Shown: positions 32,451-41,865, numbered from the stretch's first letter. The stretch is DNA of 64,000 nt from Lachnospiraceae bacterium (GCA_017431515.1 JAFRKV010000040.1:1-64000); one strand, 5' to 3'. Numbers and translations: made by a program. Notes: a model not told the origin generated them from the sequence alone.

Positions 32451-33764
32451 TCATTTTTTCCGTCTGCTGTATAGATAAATGCCAAGAAGCGAAAGCGCTT
32501 TGAAGACGTTATCCGCGATCATGCAGAACCAGACTTCACGAAGCCCGAGTCCCCAGACATGGGTGACCAGATAAGTAAACACAATGCGAATCCCCCACAT
32601 ACTGATGGATTCGATCACAAAGATGCCCTTGCTTTTTCCCTGCCCGTAAAAAATGCCTTCGATCACGATCATGAGGCCGAAAAAAGGCTCTGTCAACGCG
32701 ACCAGCCGCAGCATCTGCGCACCCAGCTCCGCCACATCCTGATCTACCGTAAAAAAAGACATCAAAGGATTCGCCGCGAGAAACAGGAGCAATCCAGAGA
32801 CCACCATTCCGCCGACGGTCAGAATGATGCTCGTCGTCTCCGTCACCTGCTGTTTTTTCCGATCTCCTTCTCCGATGGCGTTTCCGACAAGAGAGGATGT
32901 GGCCACGCGCAGACCGTATCCCGGGATATAGAAGAGCTGTTCCGCCATCACAGCAATGGAGTGGGCTGCAAAAATCATCGTGCCCATGCCGCTGACCATG
33001 CCGGCGAAAACCACATAGCCCATACAGGAAGTGACGCTGGTACCGAGAGCCGGGAGGGAAATCCTGGCCATCTCGCGCAGGATGGGCTTGTCCCAATGAA
33101 GCTGCTTTTGATCAGGCACAAACCAGCCCTTTTTGTGCGCCAGCACCATCATCATCACGCCGGAAAAAGAAAAAGAAATCGCGGAAGCAACGGCAGCGCC
33201 TGTGACGCCCCAACGCAATCCATAGATCAAAAGCCCGTTCAGGGCAACATTGATCACATTGGCCGCGAGATTGACAAGCATGGGGGTCTTGGTATCCTTC
33301 GTCGCGCGGATGACGGCCCCGAAGGTGGCGTCCGCGGTACGAAGGATCATGGGAATACTGATGATAAAGAAATAAAGAGAAGCCGGTTTTTGCACCGCCT
33401 CCTCCGCGTGCATCCAGACCGGAATCAACGGGCTTAAGACCAGACAGGCCACGGTCAGCGCTGCGCCGACGATCAGTGTCAGCAAAAAACTCTGGGAAAC
33501 GATCTTCCGCACAAGGGCATGATCCCTGGCGCCATAGGCTTTTGCAACAAGCGCCATGACCGCAATGGCAATGGAATAGGGGATGCTGTGCACCAGCCAG
33601 CTCACGGTGGTCGTGGTGCTGACCGCCGCAGTCGCCTGCTGCCCCAAATGCCCGACCATGGCGGTATCCACATACTGCAGAAGCGTGCTCATCACTTCTT
33701 CCAGAATGGTCGGAATCGAAAGCGAGATCAGTCCGTACAGAATGCACTTGTTTTGACTATTCAT
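32451..33764 (-). CDS. MATE-family efflux transporter
   Basis: This 437-residue protein has twelve predicted transmembrane helices in two homologous halves, as in Na+- or H+-coupled MATE multidrug exporters. It begins I-P-T-I-L-E-E-V-M-S-T-L-L-Q-Y-V-D and contains the P-M-I-L-R region of the first half. GGGAG lies 5 bp before the ATG at 33764, which overlaps the end of the patB-like gene by 8 bp. The substrate is unknown. Confidence 0.9.
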   Translation of the reverse strand: MNSQNKCILYGLISLSIPTILEEVMSTLLQYVDTAMVGHLGQQATAAVSTTTTVSWLVHSIPYSIAIAVMALVAKAYGARDHALVRKIVSQSFLLTLIVGAALTVACLVLSPLIPVWMHAEEAVQKPASLYFFIISIPMILRTADATFGAVIRATKDTKTPMLVNLAANVINVALNGLLIYGLRWGVTGAAVASAISFSFSGVMMMVLAHKKGWFVPDQKQLHWDKPILREMARISLPALGTSVTSCMGYVVFAGMVSGMGTMIFAAHSIAVMAEQLFYIPGYGLRVATSSLVGNAIGEGDRKKQQVTETTSIILTVGGMVVSGLLLFLAANPLMSFFTVDQDVAELGAQMLRLVALTEPFFGLMIVIEGIFYGQGKSKGIFVIESISMWGIRIVFTYLVTHVWGLGLREVWFCMIADNVFKALSLLGIYLYSRRKK

Positions 33765-34929
33765 ACGTCTCCCGGTATTTTTTGACACCCTCGGAAAGAC
33801 GGTTGAGGCCGTCCTCGATGAGACTGCGGGGGCATGCGATGTTCATCCGCACAAAGCCCGCGCCGGCTTCCCCGTAAACCTGCCCTTTCGTAAGGAACAG
33901 GCCGGTTTCTTTCCGCAGAAAAGACGCAAAATCCGATCCTCCTTTCGGCAGCGCGCGGCAGTCGATCCAAAGGAGATAGGTCGCCTCGGAGGGGATCAGC
34001 GTCAGTTCCGGCAGTGTTTCTTTGATGCGGGAAGCAACAACCTGTTTGTTCTCAAACAAATACTCCCGTAGGGCATCAAGCCATTCCGCGCCTTTTGTGA
34101 ACGCAGCCACTGCTGCCGTGACCGCAAACGCATTCCCTTCCGCCACCTCATCCGTATTCAGCGCGCGCCAGATCTTGTGCCTGAGAAACGGATTCGCGGC
34201 GTAGACTGCTGCAGACTGGAGTCCCGCCAGATTAAAGGTCTTGCTGGGAGCGATGCAGGTGATGCTGTTGTCCCTGCAGACCTCCGATACGGACGCAAAG
34301 GGCACATATTCCTTCCCCGGATCGCAAAGATCACAATGAATCTCATCGGAGATCACCACCACGCCGTATTTTGCGCAAAGCGCGCCGATCCTGCCGAGCG
34401 TCTCCTTGTCCCAGATCTTCCCGATGGGATTATGGGGGTTGCAAAGGAAAAACAGGGTGGTCTGTGGATCGGAAAGCTTCTGTTCAAAGGCTTCCCAGTC
34501 AATGGAATAGGTGGTTCCATCAAGCTTCAGCGGACATTCCAAAGCATTCCGCCCGTTGTTTTTGATGGAATTGAAAAAGGTGTTGTAAACCGGCGTCTGC
34601 AAAAGGACGTTTTCTCCGGGGGTCGTCAGCTTTCTGACCGCGCTGGATAATGCCGGGATCACGCCTGTGCAAAAAATGAGACCCTCTTTTTCCATGGGGA
34701 AATGATGGCGGCTCTCCCACCAGGAGAGATAAGCATCGTACCATGCGTCCGGAACAACGGAATAGCCGAATACGCCGTGACTGACACGTTCCGCCAGCGC
34801 CTGCCTGATCGCCGGGGCTGTCTCGAAGTCCATATCCGCAACCCACATGGGCAGTTCCTTTTCTCCGATATCCCATTTTAAAGCATCGCTGCCCCGTCGG
34901 TCGATGACTCTGTCAAAATCAAAGCTCAT
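33757..34929 (-). CDS. patB: MalY/PatB-family pyridoxal-phosphate C-S lyase or aminotransferase
   Basis: This 390-residue fold-type I PLP enzyme has W-V-A-D-M-D-F near the N-terminus, characteristic of MalY/PatB, the N-P-H-N-P-I-G motif near residue 162, the PLP lysine in A-P-S-K-T-F-N-L-A-G near residue 230 and the C-terminal R-M-N-I-A. Members cleave cystathionine or related cysteine S-conjugates. The start overlaps the DUF3737 stop by 11 bp. Confidence 0.9.
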   Translation of the reverse strand: MSFDFDRVIDRRGSDALKWDIGEKELPMWVADMDFETAPAIRQALAERVSHGVFGYSVVPDAWYDAYLSWWESRHHFPMEKEGLIFCTGVIPALSSAVRKLTTPGENVLLQTPVYNTFFNSIKNNGRNALECPLKLDGTTYSIDWEAFEQKLSDPQTTLFFLCNPHNPIGKIWDKETLGRIGALCAKYGVVVISDEIHCDLCDPGKEYVPFASVSEVCRDNSITCIAPSKTFNLAGLQSAAVYAANPFLRHKIWRALNTDEVAEGNAFAVTAAVAAFTKGAEWLDALREYLFENKQVVASRIKETLPELTLIPSEATYLLWIDCRALPKGGSDFASFLRKETGLFLTKGQVYGEAGAGFVRMNIACPRSLIEDGLNRLSEGVKKYRETYE

Positions 34930-35797
34930 CGTTTACCTCTTTTCTTTGCCCGATCTCTTCGCAGAGAATCTTCACTTTCCCTTCATCGCAGCGATCCTTT
35001 TCGATGATCAGGCGGTCGATCTTCGGTGCGCGGATCGTACCGCTGCCGGGATTTAAGACACTGTCGATGGTGGTTGTGATCTCCGCGTCCACGGAAGAGT
35101 ATTCAAAAGCCAGCGTCGTATTGAGGAGCTTGCAGTTTTTCATGACCAGATTTTCGATATAACACATCCCCTGCAGGCTTTCGATGGTACAATTCTCCAG
35201 TGTCAGGTTTTTCGCATTCCACCCGAGATATTCCCCGGAGATAAAGGAATCCAGCACCGTGACATTCTCCGTATTCCAGAACGCGTCCTTCGTCATGAGG
35301 GTTGAATGCCGGATCACGGCGTTCTTCACGCCATCAAAGGAATAGTTGCCGTCCAGCGTCAGACCATCCACCTCCAGATCAGAGCAGTTCATGGCGAAAT
35401 AGGCGCCACGCGCCTGCACTTGGTCAAGCTTCACATGGGTACACTGCCACAGGGTCTCCTCCGCATTGGTGAAATTCACATTTCTTAAGGTCAACCCATT
35501 ACAGCGACGGAAATTCTTCGGCGCCGCAATCAGAGAATCCGTCACCTCCACCTGATCGGTATACCAGACCCCTGCCCGGGCCATCTCAAACCAGGTCGTA
35601 TGATCCGCGCGGACATTTTTCCCGTACCAGAGCGGATACTTATAGCGGAACATGCAGCCGTAAAGATCCACATCTCTGCATTCCTTCAGCGGGGATTCTC
35701 CTTGATCAAAGATCGTGTCCCTGATGGTCAGACCGGACTCCCCGAACAGTGATCTTTCATCCGTGTACCTTTGTTGTGTGATCTCGCGTCGATTCAT
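34919..35797 (-). CDS. DUF3737-family right-handed beta-helix protein
   Basis: This 292-residue protein consists of short repeating units of alternating hydrophobic and polar residues (V-D-L-Y-G-C-M-F, L-T-L-R-N-V-N-F, L-T-L-E-N-C-T-I), the pattern of a right-handed beta helix. It matches DUF3737. No catalytic motif or signal peptide is visible. It overlaps the GH13 gene by 41 bp and patB by 11 bp. Confidence 0.85.
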   Translation of the reverse strand: MNRREITQQRYTDERSLFGESGLTIRDTIFDQGESPLKECRDVDLYGCMFRYKYPLWYGKNVRADHTTWFEMARAGVWYTDQVEVTDSLIAAPKNFRRCNGLTLRNVNFTNAEETLWQCTHVKLDQVQARGAYFAMNCSDLEVDGLTLDGNYSFDGVKNAVIRHSTLMTKDAFWNTENVTVLDSFISGEYLGWNAKNLTLENCTIESLQGMCYIENLVMKNCKLLNTTLAFEYSSVDAEITTTIDSVLNPGSGTIRAPKIDRLIIEKDRCDEGKVKILCEEIGQRKEVNDEL

Positions 35798-37370
35798 GCC
35801 ATTCCCCTCCGTCTTTCTTCAGGATCACAAAGGATCCTCCCTCCAGTAACACTTTCGTTTGCTTTTTTTCTTTGTCTTCCTGCACACGGATCCCGCCGAT
35901 AATCAGCTGTTCCACCGCTCCGTACAGTTCAGGCAGCTCCACCGTCTCATCCCTCTCTGACGGATTCACCATGCAGATCATCCGCTCTCTCCGGTAAACA
36001 AAGGGCTTCCCTTTCTCTCCCTGCAGGATCTCAAGGGGCGCATCGGCGCGGAAGTCCTTCCGGCTTTCCCGGAATTTCAGCACCCGTCTCACCACATTCA
36101 ACAGAGAATCCGCATCCTTCTCCTCACTCTCCACGGTGGGCGCTTTTTTGTCCGGATCCACAGGCAGATAGAGCGCTTCCGGTTTTGCCTTGGAAAAGCC
36201 GAGATTCTCCGTATGATCCCACTGCATCGGCGTCCGGCTGCCGGTCCGCGTATAACCGCCTTCTTTCGTCGGCACGTCCAGATAACGCATGCCGATCTCG
36301 TCTCCGTAATACAGGAAGGGCACGCCCGGCAGGGTGAAAAGCACCGCGTAAGCGATCTTCAACTCGTCCGGCGTGAGATTCCGGCGGGGACGGGGCGTGT
36401 CATGGTTACAGGTGATCAGCGCGATACAGCCGTTTTCGTAGGTGGATGCATAGCGCGGCAGATATTCCTCCAGAAACCGGGTAATATCCGGCTCCGGTCC
36501 CTTTTTGAAATAGCTTCGATCCTCTCCAGACTCCGTATCCCGAAGAAGGGCGTGATACCCGTTTCCCGGCCAGTCCAGATAAAAATCCACATCAAACCCG
36601 GCGCCATTGATGGATTGCTCCGGCTCATTCCATTCCGACACAAATACCGCCTCCGGAAATTCTTTTCGGATCGGGGCAAGAATATCCTGCCAGACCGCAC
36701 AAGTCCCGGATTTCTGATCGTCATCCTCTTTGACCAGAGAATTTGCCATGTCAACGCGGAAGCCATCACATCCTTTGGACAGCCAGAAGCGAATCACCTC
36801 ACGGATCGCGTCCCTCGTCGCAAGACAGTCCGGATCGTCCATCGACTTCTGCCAGCTTTCCGTCGGATGCAAAAACCCATAGTTCAACGCCGGCTGACAC
36901 TCAAAAAAGTTCAGAAGATAGGTGCCGTTCCGGTCACATTTCCCGGCGACATAAGGATGCCCGGGGATGGACTGCATCCAATGCTCCGTCCAGATATAGC
37001 GGCCGGAATACTTGTTTTTTTCCGCTTTCCCGCTCTCTTTGAACCAGGCATGCTCCTCAGACGTATGCCCCGGCACAAGATCCAGAATGATGCGGATTCC
37101 TTTCCGGTGCGCTTCCTCAAAGAGCTGCGTCAGATCCTCATTGGTACCGTAACGCGACGCAGTCTTTTCATAGTCCCGGACATCGTATCCCGCATCACAA
37201 AAAGGGGAATCAAAACACGGATTCAGCCAGATTGCGTTGCACCCAAGGCTTTTCACATAATCCATCTTCCGTAAGATCCCCTTGAAATCCCCGATCCCGT
37301 CTCCATTCGTATCATAAAACGACTGGGGATAAATCTCATAAAATACTGCTTCTTTCAGCCAGTCAACCAT
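35757..37370 (-). CDS. GH13 alpha-glucosidase / oligo-1,6-glucosidase
   Basis: This 537-residue cytoplasmic enzyme (no signal peptide) has all GH13 conserved regions: D-L-V-P-G-H-T-S (region I, with Gly replacing the common Asn), G-F-R-V-D-M-A with the nucleophile Asp, V-S-E-W-N-E-P with the acid/base Glu, and C-N-H-D-T-P. It probably hydrolyses short alpha-glucosides. It is 9 bp downstream of the Hpt gene and its end overlaps the DUF3737 gene. Confidence 0.93.
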   Translation of the reverse strand: MVDWLKEAVFYEIYPQSFYDTNGDGIGDFKGILRKMDYVKSLGCNAIWLNPCFDSPFCDAGYDVRDYEKTASRYGTNEDLTQLFEEAHRKGIRIILDLVPGHTSEEHAWFKESGKAEKNKYSGRYIWTEHWMQSIPGHPYVAGKCDRNGTYLLNFFECQPALNYGFLHPTESWQKSMDDPDCLATRDAIREVIRFWLSKGCDGFRVDMANSLVKEDDDQKSGTCAVWQDILAPIRKEFPEAVFVSEWNEPEQSINGAGFDVDFYLDWPGNGYHALLRDTESGEDRSYFKKGPEPDITRFLEEYLPRYASTYENGCIALITCNHDTPRPRRNLTPDELKIAYAVLFTLPGVPFLYYGDEIGMRYLDVPTKEGGYTRTGSRTPMQWDHTENLGFSKAKPEALYLPVDPDKKAPTVESEEKDADSLLNVVRRVLKFRESRKDFRADAPLEILQGEKGKPFVYRRERMICMVNPSERDETVELPELYGAVEQLIIGGIRVQEDKEKKQTKVLLEGGSFVILKKDGGEWHESTRDHTTKVHG

Positions 37371-37379
37371 TGCTACCCC

Positions 37380-37739
37380 TTATCCTTCCGTTGTCTCCCT
37401 CTCCTTTGCCATGGCAAGCAGCCGGTCTCTCTGCGCTTTGATCTCATCAAACATCGGCAGATAATCCATCTCTTCCCGCGCGCGCAGAAGCTCTGTCATG
37501 TCACTGATGGAATCGTAAAGCGGCGTCAGTGACAGGTTTCCGAAAACCCCTTTCATGGCATGGCACATTTCAAACGCCTCATCCAGATTGTGCGCCTCCA
37601 AAACCGGACGCAGCGTCTCAAAACGCTCATCGGAAAGACCCAGCTCCACCATTTTCAGGTAGAAGTCTTCATTATCCATACAGCGCGCTAGGCCCTCTGT
37701 CGTATCCGCACCGAACTCCTTCAGAATCTCGATCGTCAT
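37380..37739 (-). CDS. Histidine-containing phosphotransfer (Hpt) domain protein
   Basis: This 119-residue all-helical protein has the Hpt signature A-F-E-M-C-H-A-M-K-G-V-F-G-N near residue 58, with His as phospho-acceptor. It would relay phosphate between a hybrid kinase and a receiver domain. The adjacent upstream gene encodes a receiver-GGDEF protein, the likely partner; no hybrid kinase is found in this window. Confidence 0.9.
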   Translation of the reverse strand: MTIEILKEFGADTTEGLARCMDNEDFYLKMVELGLSDERFETLRPVLEAHNLDEAFEMCHAMKGVFGNLSLTPLYDSISDMTELLRAREEMDYLPMFDEIKAQRDRLLAMAKERETTEG

Positions 37740-37753
37740 TGCGTTCCACTCCC

Positions 37754-39070
37754 TTAACCTTTGATGGTATCCAGCTCATATGTGATCTGGTATCCGGTAT
37801 CTTCTCCTGCTTTTTCCCAATTCTTGAGCACGCGTTCCACCACAAGCTCGCTGTTCATCCGGTTTGTCTCATTTAAGACAGCCAGGATCTGGTTCTTGCT
37901 GTTTTGGGTCACGATATCGCTGGCGCGAAGGGATTTGCCGATCACGCCGAGAAACTGTTCCATGACCTCCTCTGTCGGAAGTGCAGTGGTTCCGGTCTGA
38001 TGGAGAGAGAACATCACGACCCAGATTTCTTTTTTATAGTTGAGATGTAGTCTGGAAAGGAACTGGTAAACCGTACGGAACTGCTCAAAGGGGAGCGTGT
38101 ACGCGCCCTTCACTTCCGAGCGCTCCGACAGGATCTCAAAGACGTGCGCGATCCCCGTCGCCTGATGCTCTTTGATGATCTTGGCACCGGTGTTGCTGCC
38201 GTAGATCTCGTATCCGTGCTTCCCGTTCTTCTTGACGTGGTAGAGCGCCTCGTCTGCCTTTTTGAACAGGGTGTCAAAATCCTTGCCCTCATCCGGCACA
38301 AAAACGCAACCGATGGAGGCTCCCAGCGGAATGGACATATCCTCCCCCATCATCTCATGGGCGGACTGTAACAGGAATTCATTGATATAAGCGGCTTTCT
38401 CCGCGATGACGGATTCCTCTCCCACATTCTGGCAATAAGCGATAAATTCATCCCCGCCGATCCTTCCCGTAATATCCGTGAAACGTACGGCGGACTGCAG
38501 GATCTCCGCAAAACGGATCAGGATCTTGTCCCCCATGGAATGACCATAAAGATCATTCACCGGCTTGAAGCTGTCCAGGTCCACCATCAGCAGCGCGCCG
38601 GGCGTCCTCTTGCAAAGCTCCGAGATCTCGGCTCTGACGGATGCTTTGTTCAACAACCCCGTCATGGGATCTGTGGCGGAAGCTTTTTTCAGACCGCTGA
38701 TCTGCTCGATCAGGCGCAGGATATTGCTGATCCGCTTCAACAGCACATCCGCGCGGAAAGGTTTGTGGATAAAATCCACCGCCCCCTGCTGCAACCCGAC
38801 GCTTTCATTTTCCTCATCGTGATCCGCGGTCATAAAAATAAACGGAACCGGATCCTCAAACTGCTCCTGGATCTTTCTCTGCAGCTCAAACCCGTTCATC
38901 TGCGGCATGCGAAAATCCGAGAGCACCAGATCCGGCCGCTCTTTCTCGTAGATATACAGCGCCTCCGCTCCGGAGGACGCGCAAACCGTGTCATATTCCG
39001 TCATCAGGATATGATTGGTCATCATCAGGGAAATCTTTTCATCATCAACGATCAGGATTTTTTTCTTCAT
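37754..39070 (-). CDS. Response-regulator diguanylate cyclase with a second degenerate GGDEF-like domain
   Basis: This 438-residue protein has a receiver domain (1-120; V-D-D-E, L-S-D-F-R-M-P, H-K-P-F), an active-looking GGDEF domain (about 138-290; M-T-G-L-L-N-K, V-D-L-D-S-F-K-P-V-N-D, G-R-I-G-G-D-E-F) with an inhibitory R-x-x-D site five residues before GGDEF, and a further 145 residues. That last part has a similar plan (V-V-M-F-S-L, L-R-A-S-D-I-V, then N-S-K-N-Q-I-L-A-V-L in place of GGDEF), so it is probably a degenerate GGDEF fold. It should make c-di-GMP in response to phosphorylation. The Hpt gene is 14 bp downstream. Confidence 0.9.
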   Translation of the reverse strand: MKKKILIVDDEKISLMMTNHILMTEYDTVCASSGAEALYIYEKERPDLVLSDFRMPQMNGFELQRKIQEQFEDPVPFIFMTADHDEENESVGLQQGAVDFIHKPFRADVLLKRISNILRLIEQISGLKKASATDPMTGLLNKASVRAEISELCKRTPGALLMVDLDSFKPVNDLYGHSMGDKILIRFAEILQSAVRFTDITGRIGGDEFIAYCQNVGEESVIAEKAAYINEFLLQSAHEMMGEDMSIPLGASIGCVFVPDEGKDFDTLFKKADEALYHVKKNGKHGYEIYGSNTGAKIIKEHQATGIAHVFEILSERSEVKGAYTLPFEQFRTVYQFLSRLHLNYKKEIWVVMFSLHQTGTTALPTEEVMEQFLGVIGKSLRASDIVTQNSKNQILAVLNETNRMNSELVVERVLKNWEKAGEDTGYQITYELDTIKG

Positions 39071-39083
39071 ACAGTTTTCCTTC

Positions 39084-39962
39084 TTACATCTGGCCGTAGA
39101 GAATCCTTGCCAGTTCAGAGTTCTTGTCCAATATGACCGTCTTGTTGCTTCCTTTCATAGACGCTTTGACCGCGTCCAGGCTGCGGAGGAAATTGTAAAA
39201 ATCGGCTTTTTCTTCTGTATTGTATGCCTCCTGCAGTGTCTGCATATAGGTCGCTTCCCCCTCGGCTTCCAGGACGGCCGCGTCACGCTCCGCTTCCGCC
39301 TTCATGACCTCCACCTGACGATCCGTCTCGTTGCGGATCTTTTTCGCCTGCGCCTGTCCCTGCGCTTCATAGGAAGCCGCGATGTTGTTCCGTTCGGAGA
39401 TCATGCGTTCATAGACCGCCTCCTTATTATTGTCCGGGAGATCCAGTGCTTTCAGCTCCGCCTTCTCGATCACGATGCCATAGCCGCCGATATCGGAATT
39501 GGCGCCCTCCGTGATGAGATCCGTCAGCAGTTCTCCCCGGGCCGCGATCACTTCGTCCTGGGTCATGGAGCTGATGATGTTTTTCGTCGCGTTGTAAACC
39601 GCCACGCTGCAGCGATCCTGAGCGCCGGAGGTGGAGCCGTTCAGCGTCTGCATATATCGCGTCGGATTCTCCACGCGCCACAGAAGATAGGTATCGGCGA
39701 TCATGGACTTTTTGTCCGCCGTGATCACGTCTGACGGCGTGATATCATAAATCTGCGTGGCTTTTGTGATATAGGTCACGCTTTGGATAAACGGGATCTT
39801 TGTTTTCAGCCCTGCGGTGTCCTCGACCCGGACGATCTTTCCGAACTGGATCACAGCGCCGTATTCATTTTGTTTCACCGTAAAGAAGCAGCTTGGGATC
39901 AAAATGACTGCTGCCAGCACGATGAGGACGATGATGACGATTTTGACTTTTTTCGCTTTCAT
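39084..39962 (-). CDS. hflC: HflC-type SPFH/stomatin membrane protein
   Basis: This 292-residue protein has an N-terminal transmembrane helix (about 7-28), an SPFH/prohibitin domain starting V-K-Q-N-E-Y-G-A-V-I-Q-F-G and a charged, Ala/Glu-rich coiled coil (about 200-260). It pairs with HflK in a membrane complex that cages or modulates FtsH. The start is 3 bp after the hflK stop. Confidence 0.92.
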   Translation of the reverse strand: MKAKKVKIVIIVLIVLAAVILIPSCFFTVKQNEYGAVIQFGKIVRVEDTAGLKTKIPFIQSVTYITKATQIYDITPSDVITADKKSMIADTYLLWRVENPTRYMQTLNGSTSGAQDRCSVAVYNATKNIISSMTQDEVIAARGELLTDLITEGANSDIGGYGIVIEKAELKALDLPDNNKEAVYERMISERNNIAASYEAQGQAQAKKIRNETDRQVEVMKAEAERDAAVLEAEGEATYMQTLQEAYNTEEKADFYNFLRSLDAVKASMKGSNKTVILDKNSELARILYGQM

Positions 39963-39965
39963 GGC

Positions 39966-40991
39966 CTACTCCTCCCCTTCCTGTCCATTGCCGGCGGAGG
40001 AGACGGTACCGGTAGAAGCCGTACTGCTCCCTGTCTCCGTACCTGCGGAAAACGATGCGAAATCATCCAACGGGAGCATGGTCTCCGTCTGCCCGTCCGT
40101 GATGATCACCTTCAGACCCGGAAGCAGGCTTTCCATGGATTCATAAAACATGCGCTGCTTGGTGATCAGGGGATATTTGATGTATTCTTCATACATTCTG
40201 TTGAAACGCTCCACCTGGCCGGCTGCTTCCGCGATCCGTGCCTCTTTTTCGGCTGTCGCGTCCTGCACGATCTTATCCGCTTCCGCTTCCGCCGCGGGAA
40301 TCTGCTCATTCTGGTATTTCTTGGCATTGTTGATGGCCGTGTCAGCGCCCTGCTTGGCCGTCTCAACCGCCTTGAAGGCTTCCATGACCTCTGTGGTGGG
40401 CGGCTCCGCGTCCTGCAGGGAAATATTCACAAGCTGCAGACCGATGTCCGCTTCGGCCAGCTTATCGATCAGGCGATCCTTCACATCCGCCTGGATCTGG
40501 CTCTTTCCTGTGGTGATGACATCATCCACCGTATAATCCACAACCGCCGACCGGATGGCTGCCTGCGCCAGATTGGCAAGGATCTTCTCCGGCTCCGTGG
40601 ATTCATATAGGTATTTCACCGGATCGCTGACCCGGTATTCCAGATAGAAATCCACATCCACAAAGTTGAAATCCGATGTGATCATCATGGACTCCGCGTC
40701 CACCACCTCAGACTTGCCGCCTTCTCCGTTCTCCGCCCGATAGCCGATGGGCACGCCCTTTGTGGTGGTGTCGACCTTTCGGACGCGCTGCAAAAACGGG
40801 ATCTTGAGATACAGTCCCGCGCCGTTTACCTGCTGCACCTGGCCGAACATCGTGACCACCGCCTGCTCCTGCTCATTCACGTTGTAAAAGCAGTCCGCCA
40901 CCAGAATCAGCGCGATCACCACCGGGATCAGCCATTTCAAGATGCCGGGGGAAATTTTCTTTTTTACCATATCCGCATTCATGCCATTCAT
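39966..40991 (-). CDS. hflK: HflK-type SPFH/stomatin membrane protein
   Basis: This protein of about 341 residues has a transmembrane helix (about 18-38), the SPFH domain beginning N-E-Q-E-Q-A-V-V-T-M-F-G, a long coiled coil and a Ser/Thr/Gly-rich C-terminal tail. It is encoded just before hflC, the standard order. The start could be 40991, 40982 or 40970; only the first keeps a purine-rich GGAGGAG upstream, though at long spacing. FtsH is not encoded here. Confidence 0.92.
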   Translation of the reverse strand: MNGMNADMVKKKISPGILKWLIPVVIALILVADCFYNVNEQEQAVVTMFGQVQQVNGAGLYLKIPFLQRVRKVDTTTKGVPIGYRAENGEGGKSEVVDAESMMITSDFNFVDVDFYLEYRVSDPVKYLYESTEPEKILANLAQAAIRSAVVDYTVDDVITTGKSQIQADVKDRLIDKLAEADIGLQLVNISLQDAEPPTTEVMEAFKAVETAKQGADTAINNAKKYQNEQIPAAEAEADKIVQDATAEKEARIAEAAGQVERFNRMYEEYIKYPLITKQRMFYESMESLLPGLKVIITDGQTETMLPLDDFASFSAGTETGSSTASTGTVSSAGNGQEGEE

Positions 40992-41000
40992 ATCCGTCTC

Positions 41001-41747
41001 TTACTCCTCCGAAAAATCATCCGCATAGATCGTGGGCATCCCGATATAGAAGCCCTGCAGAAAATCAAGGTTTTTCGCCACCAGATAATCATGCTCCTCT
41101 TTCGTCTCCACGCCCTCGGCGAGGATCATGGTCCCCCGGGGCCGCATAAAGCTGATGATCTGATCCAGCTCCGCCTGTTTGCGCTCATTTTGATGGATCT
41201 TGCTGATGAGGCTGCGGTCCAGCTTGACGATCTTCGGATTGTAAAGGGAGACCACCTTGGAATCAATATTGACACCGGTTCCGAAATCATCCAGTGCGAT
41301 CCACACCGGTTCCGAAAAGCTCGCCAGAGAACGCTTTTTGGCATACCAGCTGTTGAGCACGATCTCCGGGTATTCCAGCAGCTCCACCACAAGACGCCCG
41401 GTCAGCTCCTTCCCGAACTTTTCAAAATAAGCATCGGCGTCCGTCTGGGTCATGGAAACGCAGGGAAACGAATTCAAAAACAGCTTCCCTTCCAGGCCGC
41501 TGTCCAGAAACGCTCTCGTGGCCTGGAAAAAAGTCAGGGTTTCGATATATTGAAGCCGGTTTTTCACCTCGTACTCATAGATGACCTCATCCGGCGTAAA
41601 GGGCACAGGACGCATCAGACCCTCATATCCGAAGACCTCTCCGGTGGAAACTTTGATGATCGGTTGGAATGCGTAGTGGACGTTTTTGAAATCCGAAAGG
41701 ATCTCATCCATGGAAGTGCCTTCTTTTGTGATCGGTTCCATATTCAT
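41001..41747 (-). CDS. EAL-domain c-di-GMP phosphodiesterase
   Basis: This 248-residue protein is a stand-alone EAL domain. The key residues are visible: E-G-L-M-R-P in place of EAL-x-R, the Asn in L-N-S-F-P, Glu in V-E-L-L-E, the D-D-F-G-T-G loop, Lys in K-L-D-R-S-L, Glu in A-E-G-V-E and Q-G-F-Y-I-G. It is therefore likely active in hydrolysing c-di-GMP. AAGGGAG lies 5 bp before the ATG. It is the first gene of a 13-gene minus-strand run that also holds a diguanylate cyclase. Confidence 0.9.
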   Translation of the reverse strand: MNMEPITKEGTSMDEILSDFKNVHYAFQPIIKVSTGEVFGYEGLMRPVPFTPDEVIYEYEVKNRLQYIETLTFFQATRAFLDSGLEGKLFLNSFPCVSMTQTDADAYFEKFGKELTGRLVVELLEYPEIVLNSWYAKKRSLASFSEPVWIALDDFGTGVNIDSKVVSLYNPKIVKLDRSLISKIHQNERKQAELDQIISFMRPRGTMILAEGVETKEEHDYLVAKNLDFLQGFYIGMPTIYADDFSEE

Positions 41748-41779
41748 GCATACTCCCTTTGAGAAACGATGATGTGTTT

Positions 41780-41809
41780 ATTATAGCACGCTTTTTTTTC
41801 AGGTGACAA
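41780..41809 (-). promoter_or_regulatory. Promoter of the EAL-hflKC-GGDEF operon
   Basis: On the minus strand TTGTCA (41809-41804), an 18-bp spacer and a perfect TATAAT (41785-41780) lie about 33 bp before the EAL start. Its -35 box is only 6 bp from the -35 box of the divergent thiT promoter. Confidence 0.7.
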
Positions 41810-41815
41810 CTGTTG

Positions 41816-41843
41816 TTGACAAACATCTGCGACCTGCTATAAT
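41816..41843 (+). promoter_or_regulatory. Promoter of the thiamine operon
   Basis: A perfect TTGACA (41816-41821), a 16-bp spacer and a perfect TATAAT (41838-41843) lie just upstream of the TPP riboswitch. Confidence 0.8.
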
Positions 41844-41865
41844 GCATTCTTGGAACAACTGAATC

